DNA from: CAKZLS01 sp963771545
Lineage (GTDB): Bacteria; Pseudomonadota; Alphaproteobacteria; Rhodospirillales; Defluviicoccaceae
Direction of reading: 5' to 3'
DNA length: 64,000 nucleotides
Assembly (NCBI GenBank): GCA_963771545.1
Contig: CAVYTX010000002.1
Span: 806,001-870,000 of the forward strand
Within the stretch, counting starts at the first letter, position 1, and each line of letters opens with the position of its first letter. The notes beneath the pieces are model-generated. The model saw nothing but the letters and a program-made list of their open reading frames with translations. It made no database searches and was not told the DNA's origin. Below are positions 27,544 to 39,720 of the stretch, in pieces. Made by a program: the position numbers and the translations under genes.

Positions 27544-28258
27544 GCCGGCGGCTATGAGTGACCCGGTTTTCAGGCTCGCCGGGATCTCCAAGACTTATTA
27601 CCAGGGCCGGAAATCGCTGGAGGTTCTGCGCGGGATCGATCTGGAAGCGGGAGAGGGCGAGATCGTCGCCCTTGTCGGTCCGTCCGGCGCGGGAAAATCG
27701 ACCTTGCTTCACATCGCCGGGCTTCTGGAACGCCCCGATGAAGGCGAGGTGTTCCTGTCCGGCGAGGCTTGCGGCCAGCTTGGCGAGGACGGCCGCACCC
27801 GGCTTCGCCGTCACAACATCGGGTTCGTCTACCAATACCATCACCTCTTGCCGGAATTCTCGGCGCTGGAAAACATCGCGATGCCGCGAATCATCAAGGG
27901 AGCGGGAAAGAAGGCGGCGCATGAGCGCGCGCGCGAATTGCTCGAATGGCTGGGTTTGAGCGATCGCGCGACCCATCGTCCGGGTCAGCTTTCCGGCGGA
28001 GAGCAGCAACGGGTCGCGATCGCCCGGGCGCTGGCCAATTCGCCCAAGGTTCTGCTGGCCGACGAGCCGACCGGAAATCTCGATCCGCACACCGCCGACG
28101 AGGTGTTCGCGGTGCTGTTGAACTTGGCGCGCGGCGCGGGTCTCGCCGCGGTCATCGCGACCCACAATCCCGTCCTGGCCTCGATGATGGACAGAACGGC
28201 GCGGCTGCAGGATGGTCATCTCGAAGCCGAGGAACGAACCAAACGAGCGGCCAAATGA
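27536..28258 (+). CDS. lolD: lipoprotein-releasing ABC ATPase LolD
   Basis: LolD (240 residues) powers lipoprotein release to LolA. Walker A is GPSGAGKST near residue 48, the Q-loop lies in YQYHHLLPEF, the ABC signature is LSGGEQQRVAIARAL near residue 154, Walker B is VLLADEPTGNLD, and the H-loop His is in ATHNPVLA. The start overlaps the corrected end of lolC by 8 nt, as expected for a coupled lolC-lolD pair. An ATG at 27554 is an alternative start. Confidence 0.95.
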   Translation: MSKPAAMSDPVFRLAGISKTYYQGRKSLEVLRGIDLEAGEGEIVALVGPSGAGKSTLLHIAGLLERPDEGEVFLSGEACGQLGEDGRTRLRRHNIGFVYQYHHLLPEFSALENIAMPRIIKGAGKKAAHERARELLEWLGLSDRATHRPGQLSGGEQQRVAIARALANSPKVLLADEPTGNLDPHTADEVFAVLLNLARGAGLAAVIATHNPVLASMMDRTARLQDGHLEAEERTKRAAK

Positions 28259-28284
28259 GTTGTTATGGGATGGAGGGATTTGTC

Positions 28285-28713
28285 ATGAACATGCGTAGCT
28301 TTGGGATGGTGATGGTCGTTATCGCGGGACTGGGTCTCGCGGCCTGCGACGGCGGCAACGAAACGGTTTCGGATCTGCAAGTCGCGGAGGTTCGCGAGGC
28401 GATGAACGGCGATCCGGCCGCGTTCGAAACTTATTTCGCCAACATCAAGGGGCAGAAGATCAAATGGTCCGGCCGCGTTGTCGAATCATCAAAACGGTTT
28501 GGCGACGATTACATCGAGGAGGGCCATCTTTACGTGGACCTGGACACCGAGGGACAGGGAACGAAGGCCGCCGACGCGCACTTAATGATCAAGCCGTCCC
28601 AGGTCGATTCGTTCAAGCCGGACCAGTCCGTGACCTTTGTCGCCATCATTCGCGAATTCGAGAAGAGCCCGGACGGTCCCGTTTTGAAACTTGAGCTGAA
28701 AGAAATCCAGTAA
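28285..28713 (+). CDS. small lipoprotein, function unknown
   Basis: A 142-residue predicted lipoprotein. The N-terminus MNMRSFGMVMVVIAGLGLAAC is a signal peptide ending in a lipobox (LAAC), so the mature chain begins at Cys near residue 21. The mature part is short, polar and rich in beta-type segments (KIKWSGRVVESSKRF, VTFVAIIREFE), which may form an OB-like barrel; this is a guess. GGAGGGATTTGTC precedes the ATG; further in-frame ATGs lie at 28255, 28270 and 28291. It sits between lolD and dnaE, so it could be a client of the adjacent Lol exporter. Confidence 0.7.
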   Translation: MNMRSFGMVMVVIAGLGLAACDGGNETVSDLQVAEVREAMNGDPAAFETYFANIKGQKIKWSGRVVESSKRFGDDYIEEGHLYVDLDTEGQGTKAADAHLMIKPSQVDSFKPDQSVTFVAIIREFEKSPDGPVLKLELKEIQ

Positions 28714-28824
28714 CCGCTTGGATCGCGGGCGGGAACCGATCGGGCGGCACTTTTTCCAGGGACAATCCCGGAACACCGTATCGCGCCGGGTGACTCCGGA
28801 ACCGAGCTGTGGAATCCTGTATCC

Positions 28825-32313
<3,489 letters not shown>

Positions 32314-32359
32314 CGGCGACTTTTCGCTGCGGCTCGCAGGCTCGCCGGGGCCTTATGGC

Positions 32360-32388
32360 TTGCTTTTTAAAGGGGGCGGCGGTATTTA
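32360..32388 (+). promoter_or_regulatory. candidate promoter for rpsB-tsf
   Basis: TTGCTT (32360-32365), a 17-bp spacer and TATTTA (32383-32388) lie in the 197-bp dnaE-rpsB gap, about 120 bp upstream of the rpsB start. The long leader could host translational autoregulation by S2, but no specific structure was recognised. Confidence 0.45.
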
Positions 32389-32510
32389 GGCCTCTCAATT
32401 CACACGCGGATCATCGGTTCCGGCCACGACAGTGCCGGCAACCGCTCCGGTGTTCGGGCGCTTTCCCGAGCTGTTCCGCGGAGGCTCAACCGGAAAAGGC
32501 GGATATAGTC

Positions 32511-33455
32511 ATGACCCTTCCTACGTTCACCATGCGTCAATTGTTAGAAGCGGGCGTTCATTTCGGGCATAGCACCAGGCGGTGGAATCCGAGAATGGAG
32601 CCGTACCTGTTCGGAGTGCGCAACGGGACCCATATTATCGATCTCCAGCAGACCGTGCCGATGCTCCACCAAGCGTTGTCGGCGGTGCGCAATGTCGTCG
32701 CCTCCGGCGGGCGCGTGCTTTTTGTCGGGACCAAGCGCCAGGCGAGCGCGAAAGTGGCGGATGCCGCCAAGAGGTCCGGCCAGTATTACGTGAACCACCG
32801 GTGGCTCGGCGGCATGATGACAAATTGGAAAACCATCTCCAATTCCATCAAGCGGCTGAGAGAGCTGGAAAAACAGCTCGCCGAGGAACACCTCGGGCTG
32901 ACCAAGAAGGAAACGCTGCGCCTGACCCGCGAGCGCGACAAACTGGAACGCGCCCTGGGCGGCATCAAGGAAATGGGCGGATTGCCGGACATCCTGTTCG
33001 TGATCGACACCAACAAGGAATCCATCGCGGTCGCGGAAGCGAACAAGTTGAAGATCCCGGTGGTGGCCGTTTTGGATTCTAACAGCAATCCAATGGGCAT
33101 CGACTTTCCTATTCCAGGGAATGACGACGCCTTGCGCGCCATTGGCATGTACTGCGATCTGGTCGCGGACAGTGTTCTCGGCGGTATTCAGGAAGAGATG
33201 GTTGCCGCCGGCGTCGATATCGGCGCCGCGGAGGATCAGCATGAAGTCGTGGCCGATGAGGAGGAGGAGGTCGCCAAACCGGTTGAGGCTGCCATACCCG
33301 CCGAACCCGCCGAGCCTATGGAACCCGCCGAGCCTACGGAATCGACCGACACAGTGGCCGTTGACGCGGCCGAGGCGCAATCTCCGGCCGAGGCGTCCGG
33401 CGAACCGTCGGATTCGACCGACGAAGCGGCCGAGACGCCCGTTGAAAAGACCTAA
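32511..33455 (+). CDS. rpsB: 30S ribosomal protein S2 with long acidic tail
   Basis: Ribosomal protein S2 (314 residues) of the small subunit. The S2 body starts FTMRQLLEAGVHFGHSTRRW and contains LFVGTKRQA, VNHRWLGGMMTNWKTI and IPGNDDALRAI. After about residue 240 there is an extra tail of some 70 residues rich in Glu, Ala and Pro with EPAEP repeats, absent from the 241-residue E. coli protein; acidic tails are known in some alphaproteobacterial S2 proteins. The ATG at 32511 was chosen because the S2 domain begins there, though the frame is open upstream. tsf follows. Confidence 0.96.
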   Translation: MTLPTFTMRQLLEAGVHFGHSTRRWNPRMEPYLFGVRNGTHIIDLQQTVPMLHQALSAVRNVVASGGRVLFVGTKRQASAKVADAAKRSGQYYVNHRWLGGMMTNWKTISNSIKRLRELEKQLAEEHLGLTKKETLRLTRERDKLERALGGIKEMGGLPDILFVIDTNKESIAVAEANKLKIPVVAVLDSNSNPMGIDFPIPGNDDALRAIGMYCDLVADSVLGGIQEEMVAAGVDIGAAEDQHEVVADEEEEVAKPVEAAIPAEPAEPMEPAEPTESTDTVAVDAAEAQSPAEASGEPSDSTDEAAETPVEKT

Positions 33456-33516
33456 TCCCCGAACCCGTTCAATTTTTGTAAGACTTTCAGCGTGACCCCG
33501 AAGAGAAAGGATCGAG

Positions 33517-34443
33517 ATGGGTGAAATTTCCGCCAGCCTCGTGAAGGAACTGCGAGACAAGACCGCCGCCGGAATGATGGATTGCAAGAAGGCCTTGATG
33601 GAGGCCGGCGGCGACATCGAAGCCGCCACCGATTGGCTGCGCAAGCAGGGCCTCGCGGCCGCCGCGAAGAAATCGGGTCGCGTCGCGTCCGAGGGCCTGG
33701 TCGGTGTCCGCGTCAAGGACAACAAAGGCGCGATCGTCGAGGTCAATTCGGAGACCGATTTCGTCGCCCGCAATCCTGATTTTCAGGCACTCGTGGCGGC
33801 GGTCTCGGATCTCGCATTGAATGCGAACGGCGACCTGCAAACCCTGAAGTCGATGCCGTATCCCGGTTCCGGAAGAACCGTGGAGGAGGAATTGACCAAC
33901 CTGGTCGCCACCATCGGCGAAAACATCAACCTCCGCCGGACGGCGTTCATGGAAGTCGGCCAGGGTGCGCTCGGGTTCTATATGCACAACGCGCAGGGTC
34001 CGGGAATCGGCAAGATCGGCGTGCTTGTCGGGCTCGAAGCGGGGAACGGCGGAGCCGAGTTGCCGGCGCTGGCCAAGCAATTGGCCATGCACGTGGCGGC
34101 GGCCGTTCCCCAGGCGGTCACGCGAGAGCAGCTCGATCCGGCGATTGTGGAGAGGGAAAAGAATATCCTGATCGAACAGGCCCGCGAGTTCGGGAAGCCC
34201 GAAAGTATTCTCGAGAAGATGGTCGAGGGGCGCATTCGGAAATTCTACGAAGAAGCCTGTCTGGTCGATCAAACCTTTGTCATCGACGGAGAGAGCAAGG
34301 TTTCCAAGGTGCTCGAAGCGGCGTCCAAGACTGCCGGCGCGCCCGTGAGCATAAAGGGCTTTGTTCGCTTTGCTTTGGGAGAAGGTGTTGAGAAGAAGGA
34401 AGAGGATTTTGCGTCCGAGGTCGCGAAGGTTGTCGGCGGTTGA
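33517..34443 (+). CDS. tsf: translation elongation factor Ts
   Basis: EF-Ts (308 residues) is the nucleotide exchange factor for EF-Tu. The UBA-like N-terminus VKELRDKTAAGMMDCKKALMEAGGDIEAA is unmistakable, shown here by its two halves around residues 8-30, and the core has VEVNSETDFVARN near residue 74. The C-terminal dimerisation region is complete. AAGAGAAAGGATCGAG precedes the ATG. It follows rpsB in the universal order. Confidence 0.97.
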   Translation: MGEISASLVKELRDKTAAGMMDCKKALMEAGGDIEAATDWLRKQGLAAAAKKSGRVASEGLVGVRVKDNKGAIVEVNSETDFVARNPDFQALVAAVSDLALNANGDLQTLKSMPYPGSGRTVEEELTNLVATIGENINLRRTAFMEVGQGALGFYMHNAQGPGIGKIGVLVGLEAGNGGAELPALAKQLAMHVAAAVPQAVTREQLDPAIVEREKNILIEQAREFGKPESILEKMVEGRIRKFYEEACLVDQTFVIDGESKVSKVLEAASKTAGAPVSIKGFVRFALGEGVEKKEEDFASEVAKVVGG

Positions 34444-34499
34444 CGATGGGGAAGCACCGATAATGCCTTCTCGGTAACGGACGGCATGGAACGGACCCG

Positions 34500-35219
34500 A
34501 TGATGTCGCCGAACCCAAAATATGGACGCCTGCTCCTGAAGCTATCGGGCGAGGCCCTCATGGGGGACGGCGCCTATGGCTTGGATCCCGCGACCGTTGA
34601 ACGGATTTGCATGGAGATCAAGAGTGTCCATGAAATGAACGTTCAGATCTGCCTGGTCATCGGTGGCGGCAACATTTTTCGCGGTGTTTCCGCGGCCGCG
34701 TCGAGTATCGAGCGAACGAGCGCCGATTACATGGGCATGTTGGCCACCGTGATGAACGCGCTGGCTGTCCAGAGCGTCCTTGAAGGGTTGGGCGTCAATA
34801 CCCGGGTCCAGTCGGCCATTCCGATGGCGACGGTCTGCGAACCGTACATCCGCCGCCGCGCCATTCGTCACATGGAGAAAGGGCGAATCGTCATCTTCGC
34901 CGCGGGCACGGGAAACCCGTTCTTCACCACCGATACGGCGGCGGCCCTGCGGGCGGTGGAAACAGGATGCGAGGTGCTTTTGAAGGGGACGCAAGTGGAC
35001 GGTGTTTACAGTGCCGATCCCAAACAAACGGACGACGCTAAGCGATTCGAGAGCTTGTCCTATCAGGACGTCATGTCCAAGAATCTCAAGGTCATGGACG
35101 CGTCCGCCGTCGCGCTCGCTCGCGAAAATAAACTTCCCATTATCGTTTTCAGCATCCACCATCCAGGCGGATTGGCCCGGGTGGCGACCGGCGGAGGCAG
35201 GTTTACGATCATCAATTAA
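34500..35219 (+). CDS. pyrH: UMP kinase
   Basis: PyrH (239 residues) phosphorylates UMP to UDP for pyrimidine nucleotide supply. Amino-acid-kinase-family motifs are present: LLLKLSGEALMGDG at the N-terminus, VIGGGNIFRG near residue 56, and FAAGTGNPFFTTDTAAALRA near residue 138. Adjacent ATGs at 34500 and 34503 are both possible starts. It is part of the rpsB-tsf-pyrH-frr operon. Confidence 0.97.
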   Translation: MMSPNPKYGRLLLKLSGEALMGDGAYGLDPATVERICMEIKSVHEMNVQICLVIGGGNIFRGVSAAASSIERTSADYMGMLATVMNALAVQSVLEGLGVNTRVQSAIPMATVCEPYIRRRAIRHMEKGRIVIFAAGTGNPFFTTDTAAALRAVETGCEVLLKGTQVDGVYSADPKQTDDAKRFESLSYQDVMSKNLKVMDASAVALARENKLPIIVFSIHHPGGLARVATGGGRFTIIN

Positions 35220-35231
35220 GGAGAGACGGTT

Positions 35232-35801
35232 GTGGACGCAGGCGACATTAAAGCAACAAAGGCCGAAGTCGCTCGGAAGATGCAAGGAGCGGTGGACGTC
35301 CTGCAAAAGGAATTCGGGGGCCTTCGCACCGGCCGTGCGTCGGTCAATCTTTTGGAGCCCCTCGTGGTCGATGCATATGGCAGCGAGATGCCGATCACCC
35401 AAGTCGGTACTCTCGGAGTGCCGGAGCCTCGGATGCTGACCGTGCAGGTTTGGGACAAGAGTTTGGTCAAGGCGGTGGAAAAGGCCGTCCGTGATTCCGG
35501 GCTGGGGCTCAATCCGTCGGTTGACGGACAATTGCTCAGAATCCCTATTCCGGCCCTGACGGAGGAGCGGCGCGTCGAGTTGACCAAGATCGCCGGCCGG
35601 TACACCGAGGAAGCCCGCGTGGCCGTCCGCAATGTGCGCCGCCACGCCATGGAGGAACTCAAGCGGGCGGAAAAGAACAGCGAAATCTCCAAGGACGAAA
35701 TGCACGACTATGGCAATGAAATTCAGGAACTGACCGACACTTACATCAAGAAGTTGGACGACGTTCTCGCCAAGAAGGAAAGCGAGATTTTGCAGGTTTA
35801 G
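35232..35801 (+). CDS. frr: ribosome recycling factor
   Basis: RRF (189 residues) splits post-termination ribosomes together with EF-G. The signature LRTGRASVNLLEPLVVDAYG near residue 34 and the three-helix bundle sequence RRVELTKIAGRYTEEARVAVRNVRR are clear. The GTG start at 35232 follows AAGGAG at the pyrH stop. uppS begins one base after its stop codon. Confidence 0.96.
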   Translation: MDAGDIKATKAEVARKMQGAVDVLQKEFGGLRTGRASVNLLEPLVVDAYGSEMPITQVGTLGVPEPRMLTVQVWDKSLVKAVEKAVRDSGLGLNPSVDGQLLRIPIPALTEERRVELTKIAGRYTEEARVAVRNVRRHAMEELKRAEKNSEISKDEMHDYGNEIQELTDTYIKKLDDVLAKKESEILQV

Positions 35802-35802
35802 C

Positions 35803-36540
35803 ATGGCAGAAGCCGTTCCCCTTCACCCCGATCCGGCCTCCCCGCCGGTCCATGTGGCGATCATCATGGACGGCAACGGGCGTTGGGCGCGGACTCGGGG
35901 GTTGCCGAGAACGGCGGGGCACAAGCGCGGCGCCGAGTCCGTCAAGACCGCGGTCGAGAGCGCCATGCGCATGGGCGTGCGGTATCTAACCCTATTCGGA
36001 TTTTCGTCGGAAAACTGGAAACGCCCGGAGACGGAGATCAGCGACCTGATGGGGCTGCTCCGCTATTATTTGAACAACGAAGTCGGCTTCCTGAACAAGC
36101 ATGGGGTTTGTCTGCGGGTGATCGGTAATCGCTCGCGATTGCCGCGCGATATCGCCGATCTCATCGACATGGCCGAGGGGCAAACGGCGCATAACGGCAA
36201 TTTGACACTGATCATCGCCTTGAGCTATGGCGGGCGCGCCGAAATCGTGGATGCGAGCAGGGTGCTCGCTCAACGCGCCGCGGCGGGTGTCATCGATCCC
36301 GAGGACATCGATGAATCGATGCTGGCGAACACCTTGTATACCGCGGATATCCCGGACCCGGATTTGCTGATTCGGACAAGCGGGGAGAAACGAATCAGCA
36401 ATTTTCTGCTCTGGCAGCTTGCATACGCCGAGCTTATTTTTTTGGATACGCTCTGGCCCGATTTCTCGAGGGAGGATTTCGCCGAAGCGCTCCGGGAATT
36501 TCATCTCCGCGAGCGCCGGTACGGCGCGGCCGGCGGTTGA
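35803..36540 (+). CDS. uppS: undecaprenyl diphosphate synthase (isoprenyl transferase)
   Basis: UppS (245 residues) is a cis-prenyltransferase that makes the C55 carrier lipid precursor for peptidoglycan. Catalytic Asp is in VAIIMDGNGRWA near residue 26; GHKRGAESVK, LTLFGFSSENWKRP and the C-terminal DLLIRTSGEKRISNFLLWQ follow. Length is typical. The stop overlaps the cdsA start as TGATG. Confidence 0.96.
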   Translation: MAEAVPLHPDPASPPVHVAIIMDGNGRWARTRGLPRTAGHKRGAESVKTAVESAMRMGVRYLTLFGFSSENWKRPETEISDLMGLLRYYLNNEVGFLNKHGVCLRVIGNRSRLPRDIADLIDMAEGQTAHNGNLTLIIALSYGGRAEIVDASRVLAQRAAAGVIDPEDIDESMLANTLYTADIPDPDLLIRTSGEKRISNFLLWQLAYAELIFLDTLWPDFSREDFAEALREFHLRERRYGAAGG

Positions 36541-37331
36541 TGGCGAACGCGCTGGCAACGCGCGCGGTGTCGGCGGTGGTAATCGCCGTTCCGGTACTCG
36601 CCGTTGTCTATCTGGGTTCGCCGCTATTCGGACTGCTGATGCTAGTCGCGGCCGGAATAATGGCGGGCGAATGGTATGGAATATGCGCCTCGGGGAGCCC
36701 GCGCGTCGCCGGGCTTGTCATGGCGGGCTCGGCCCTGGCCGCGGTCGCCGCAATGGGCTTGGCCATGCCGGAAATTTCCCTGATCGTACTGGTCGCCGGC
36801 ATGGCCGCCGTGTTTGCCCTGAGCAAGGGGGACAAATGGCTCAGCGCCGGCGTGTTGTATATCGGGTTGCCGTTGGCGTCGTTGGTCTGGCTTCGCGACG
36901 ATCCTGAACTTGGACGGCAGACAGTCTATTGGCTGTTGGGCGTGGTTTGGGCGTCCGACATCGGCGCGTACCTGATCGGGCGGACGATCGGCGGTCCGAA
37001 ATTGGCCCCGAGGATAAGTCCTGGCAAAACGTGGGCGGGGTTTTATGGCGGTGTCGCGTGTGCCGGGTTGGCCGGGTGTATCGCCGCCGCCATCCTGGGT
37101 TTGAAGGAATTGTGGCCGCTGACGCTGATCAGTTGCGCTCTCGGCGGAATCGCTCAGGGTGGCGATTTATTAGAATCCTGGATAAAACGTCGGTTCGGGG
37201 TTAAAAACTCCGGTAACTTAATTCCCGGGCACGGAGGCCTGCTGGACAGAGTGGATGCTTTGATCGCCGTTATCGTTGTCACCGCCGTGATCTCTTCATT
37301 GACCAAGGGCAGCATATTGCAATGGCTGTAA
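36540..37331 (+). CDS. cdsA: phosphatidate cytidylyltransferase
   Basis: CdsA (263 residues) makes CDP-diacylglycerol from phosphatidate for phospholipid synthesis. It is a polytopic inner-membrane protein with about eight helices. The conserved C-terminal half reads VWASDIGAYLIGRTIGG and SPGKTWAGFYGG, and the signature segment FGVKNSGNLIPGHGGLLDRVDAL is present in pieces between residues 218 and 242. The ATG at 36540 overlaps uppS. The 3' end overlaps dxr by 10 bases. Confidence 0.95.
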   Translation: MANALATRAVSAVVIAVPVLAVVYLGSPLFGLLMLVAAGIMAGEWYGICASGSPRVAGLVMAGSALAAVAAMGLAMPEISLIVLVAGMAAVFALSKGDKWLSAGVLYIGLPLASLVWLRDDPELGRQTVYWLLGVVWASDIGAYLIGRTIGGPKLAPRISPGKTWAGFYGGVACAGLAGCIAAAILGLKELWPLTLISCALGGIAQGGDLLESWIKRRFGVKNSGNLIPGHGGLLDRVDALIAVIVVTAVISSLTKGSILQWL

Positions 37332-38524
37332 CCGCGCCTCGGCCGCGAGCGGAGCGCCCGCCCCGCAGTGTCACGATCCTCGGATCCACCGGGTCGGTCG
37401 GATGCAACACGATCGATTTGATCGCTCGCGAGCCCGATGCGTTTTCGGTGGAGACGCTGACCGGCCATCGAAACATCGCCGTTCTCGCCGAACAGGCCCG
37501 CCGTCTTCGCCCCAAGCTGGCCGTTGTCGGAGATCCGAGCGGCTATCGAGCCTTAAAAGACGAGCTCGCCGGTACCGGCATCGAAGTCGCGGCCGGACAC
37601 GAGGCCTTGGTTGAGGCCGCCAATCGTCCCGCCGAATGGGTCATGGCGGCCATCGTCGGAGCCGCCGGGCTGGAGCCGACCCTGGCCGCCGTTCGGCGAG
37701 GTGCCGTCGTCGGTTTGGCCAACAAGGAATGCCTGGTCTGCGCGGGCGACCTGATGGTTCGCGAGATCGCGAGGTACGGAGCGACGGTGGTGCCGGTGGA
37801 TTCCGAGCACAGCGCCATCTTCCAGGTTTTCGATTTCGACAACGCGGACAAGGTCAATTCGATCGTTTTGACGGCGTCCGGGGGACCGTTCCGAACACTC
37901 GACCGCGCGGCGATGGCGTCGGTGACCCCGGCGCAGGCCGTCGCCCATCCCAATTGGGACATGGGAGCGAAGATATCGGTCAATTCGGCGACCATGATGA
38001 ACAAGGGACTGGAGATCATCGAGGCGTATCACCTGTTTCCGGTGGAGAAGGATCAGATCGACGTCGTCGTCCATCCGCAGTCGGTCGTTCACAGCATGGT
38101 GGCCTACGTGGACGGCTCGGTGCTGGCGCAGATGGGAACGCCGGACATGCGGACCCCGATCGCCTACGCCCTGGCCTGGCCCAAACGCATGGTCGCCCCC
38201 GCGCCGAAGTTGAACTTGGCCGAAACCGGCGATCTGACGTTCGAGGCTCCGGATGAAGTGCGCTTTCCCGCGTTGCGGCTGGCTCGTCACGCCTTGAACC
38301 GCGGCGGAACCGCGCCAACTATATTGAATGCCGCCAATGAGGTCGCGGTTCAGAGCTTTCTCGCCGGCCACATTCGTTTTCTCGATATCGCGGACGTGGT
38401 GGAGCGGACGCTGGACGAGACCCCCCATGGACCGCTGGAAAGCTTGAGCAACGTTCTGCACGCCGACCGGGCCGCGCGTGAAACCGCGACAGCGCTTGTT
38501 TCACGATGCCCGGCTCCCGCGTGA
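37322..38524 (+). CDS. dxr: 1-deoxy-D-xylulose 5-phosphate reductoisomerase
   Basis: Dxr (400 residues) converts DXP to MEP in the non-mevalonate isoprenoid pathway using NADPH. The nucleotide-binding loop ILGSTGSVGCNTIDLI is near residue 20, the metal-site motif VPVDSEHSAIFQ near residue 158, and NWDMGAKISVNSATMMNKGLE near residue 211 in two parts. Together with uppS it supports prenyl carrier synthesis. The rseP start lies 40 bp after its stop. Confidence 0.97.
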   Translation: MAVTAPRPRAERPPRSVTILGSTGSVGCNTIDLIAREPDAFSVETLTGHRNIAVLAEQARRLRPKLAVVGDPSGYRALKDELAGTGIEVAAGHEALVEAANRPAEWVMAAIVGAAGLEPTLAAVRRGAVVGLANKECLVCAGDLMVREIARYGATVVPVDSEHSAIFQVFDFDNADKVNSIVLTASGGPFRTLDRAAMASVTPAQAVAHPNWDMGAKISVNSATMMNKGLEIIEAYHLFPVEKDQIDVVVHPQSVVHSMVAYVDGSVLAQMGTPDMRTPIAYALAWPKRMVAPAPKLNLAETGDLTFEAPDEVRFPALRLARHALNRGGTAPTILNAANEVAVQSFLAGHIRFLDIADVVERTLDETPHGPLESLSNVLHADRAARETATALVSRCPAPA

Positions 38525-38564
38525 AACCGTTCCCCACAATGACGTAAGGCCGCCGGTACAAACT

Positions 38565-39698
38565 ATGGATGTTCTGAGTTTCCTCTGGGATTGGATTGTC
38601 CCGTTCTTGGTCGTTCTAACGGTTCTCGTGTTCGTTCATGAACTCGGTCACTACTGGGTTGCGAGGCGAAACAAGGTTCGAGTCGAGGTTTTTTCAATCG
38701 GGTTCGGGCCGGAGATCTTCGGGTGGACGGATCGTCACGACACCCGCTGGAAAATCAGCGCCGTTCCGCTGGGCGGTTACGTGAAGATGTTTGGCGAGCA
38801 TGACTTCGAAGACGACGAAGAACAGCCGCCCATGACGCCCGCGGAAACCGCGGTGTCGTTTCAACACAAGCGGCTGGGTCAACGAGCCGCCATTGTCGCC
38901 GCGGGGCCCTTGGCCAACTTCCTGTTTGCGATTGTGCTCCTCACGGGCCTGTTCTATGTAGTCGGTATTCCCGAGCCCCTGGCGGGCATTGGCTCGGTCA
39001 AGGAGGACAGCGCGGCCGCCGAGGCCGGGTTTGAGCCCGGCGATCTGATTCTGCGAATCCAGGGCGAACCCGTCAAGTCGTTCGAAGATCTGCGGCTCTT
39101 TGTCCGTGACCGTGCCGGTCAGGTCCTTACCTTCGATATCCGCCGCGGCGACCAAGACCTGTTGCTGACGGCGACGCCCAAGGCGATAACCGTCGACGAA
39201 GAGGGCGAAGGGACGCGGCAAATCGGATTGCTCGGCGTCACCCCCGATCCGTCCCGGATCGGTTACGAGGCGATCGGGCCCTTCGCCGCGATCGGAGCGG
39301 CCGTCGAGCGCACGTACGGCCTAACGACCCAGATCCTCGCGGCGCTCGGAGAAATCATCACGGGATCGCGAACGGCCGAGGAATTGGGGGGACCGCTCCG
39401 CATCGCGCAGATATCCGGACAGGTAGCGCAGGGCGGACTGGTCAACCTGATTTTCTTCATGGCGGCGTTGTCGGTCAATCTGGGGTTGATTAACCTGTTC
39501 CCAATTCCCATGCTGGACGGCGGTCATCTGGCGTTTTACGCGGCGGAGGCGATCCGGGGCCGGCCGCTCGGCCGCCGCTTTCAGGAATACGGTTTCCGTT
39601 TTGGCTTGATTTTGGTACTTCTACTAATGGTTTTCGCCACCTGGAACGACCTGGTTAGTCTGAAGGTCGTCGACTTTTTCCGTCAATTGGTGAGCTGA
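38565..39698 (+). CDS. rseP: RIP metalloprotease RseP
   Basis: RseP (377 residues) is a site-2 intramembrane zinc protease that cleaves anti-sigma factors and remnant signal peptides. The HEXXH zinc motif is in VFVHELGHYW near residue 22, a PDZ domain spans about residues 130-210 (AGFEPGDLILRIQGEPV), and the third zinc ligand is in NLFPIPMLDGGHL near residue 312. The ATG at 38565 places the first membrane helix at the N-terminus. It lies between dxr and bamA as in most proteobacteria. Confidence 0.95.
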   Translation: MDVLSFLWDWIVPFLVVLTVLVFVHELGHYWVARRNKVRVEVFSIGFGPEIFGWTDRHDTRWKISAVPLGGYVKMFGEHDFEDDEEQPPMTPAETAVSFQHKRLGQRAAIVAAGPLANFLFAIVLLTGLFYVVGIPEPLAGIGSVKEDSAAAEAGFEPGDLILRIQGEPVKSFEDLRLFVRDRAGQVLTFDIRRGDQDLLLTATPKAITVDEEGEGTRQIGLLGVTPDPSRIGYEAIGPFAAIGAAVERTYGLTTQILAALGEIITGSRTAEELGGPLRIAQISGQVAQGGLVNLIFFMAALSVNLGLINLFPIPMLDGGHLAFYAAEAIRGRPLGRRFQEYGFRFGLILVLLLMVFATWNDLVSLKVVDFFRQLVS

Positions 39699-39720
39699 TC
39701 GGTATTGTCTGGGGGATTGG

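Noticed and set aside
33290..33420. Possible independent tandem repeat near the rpsB end
   Set aside because: The repetition is explained by EPAEP-type codons within the S2 tail.
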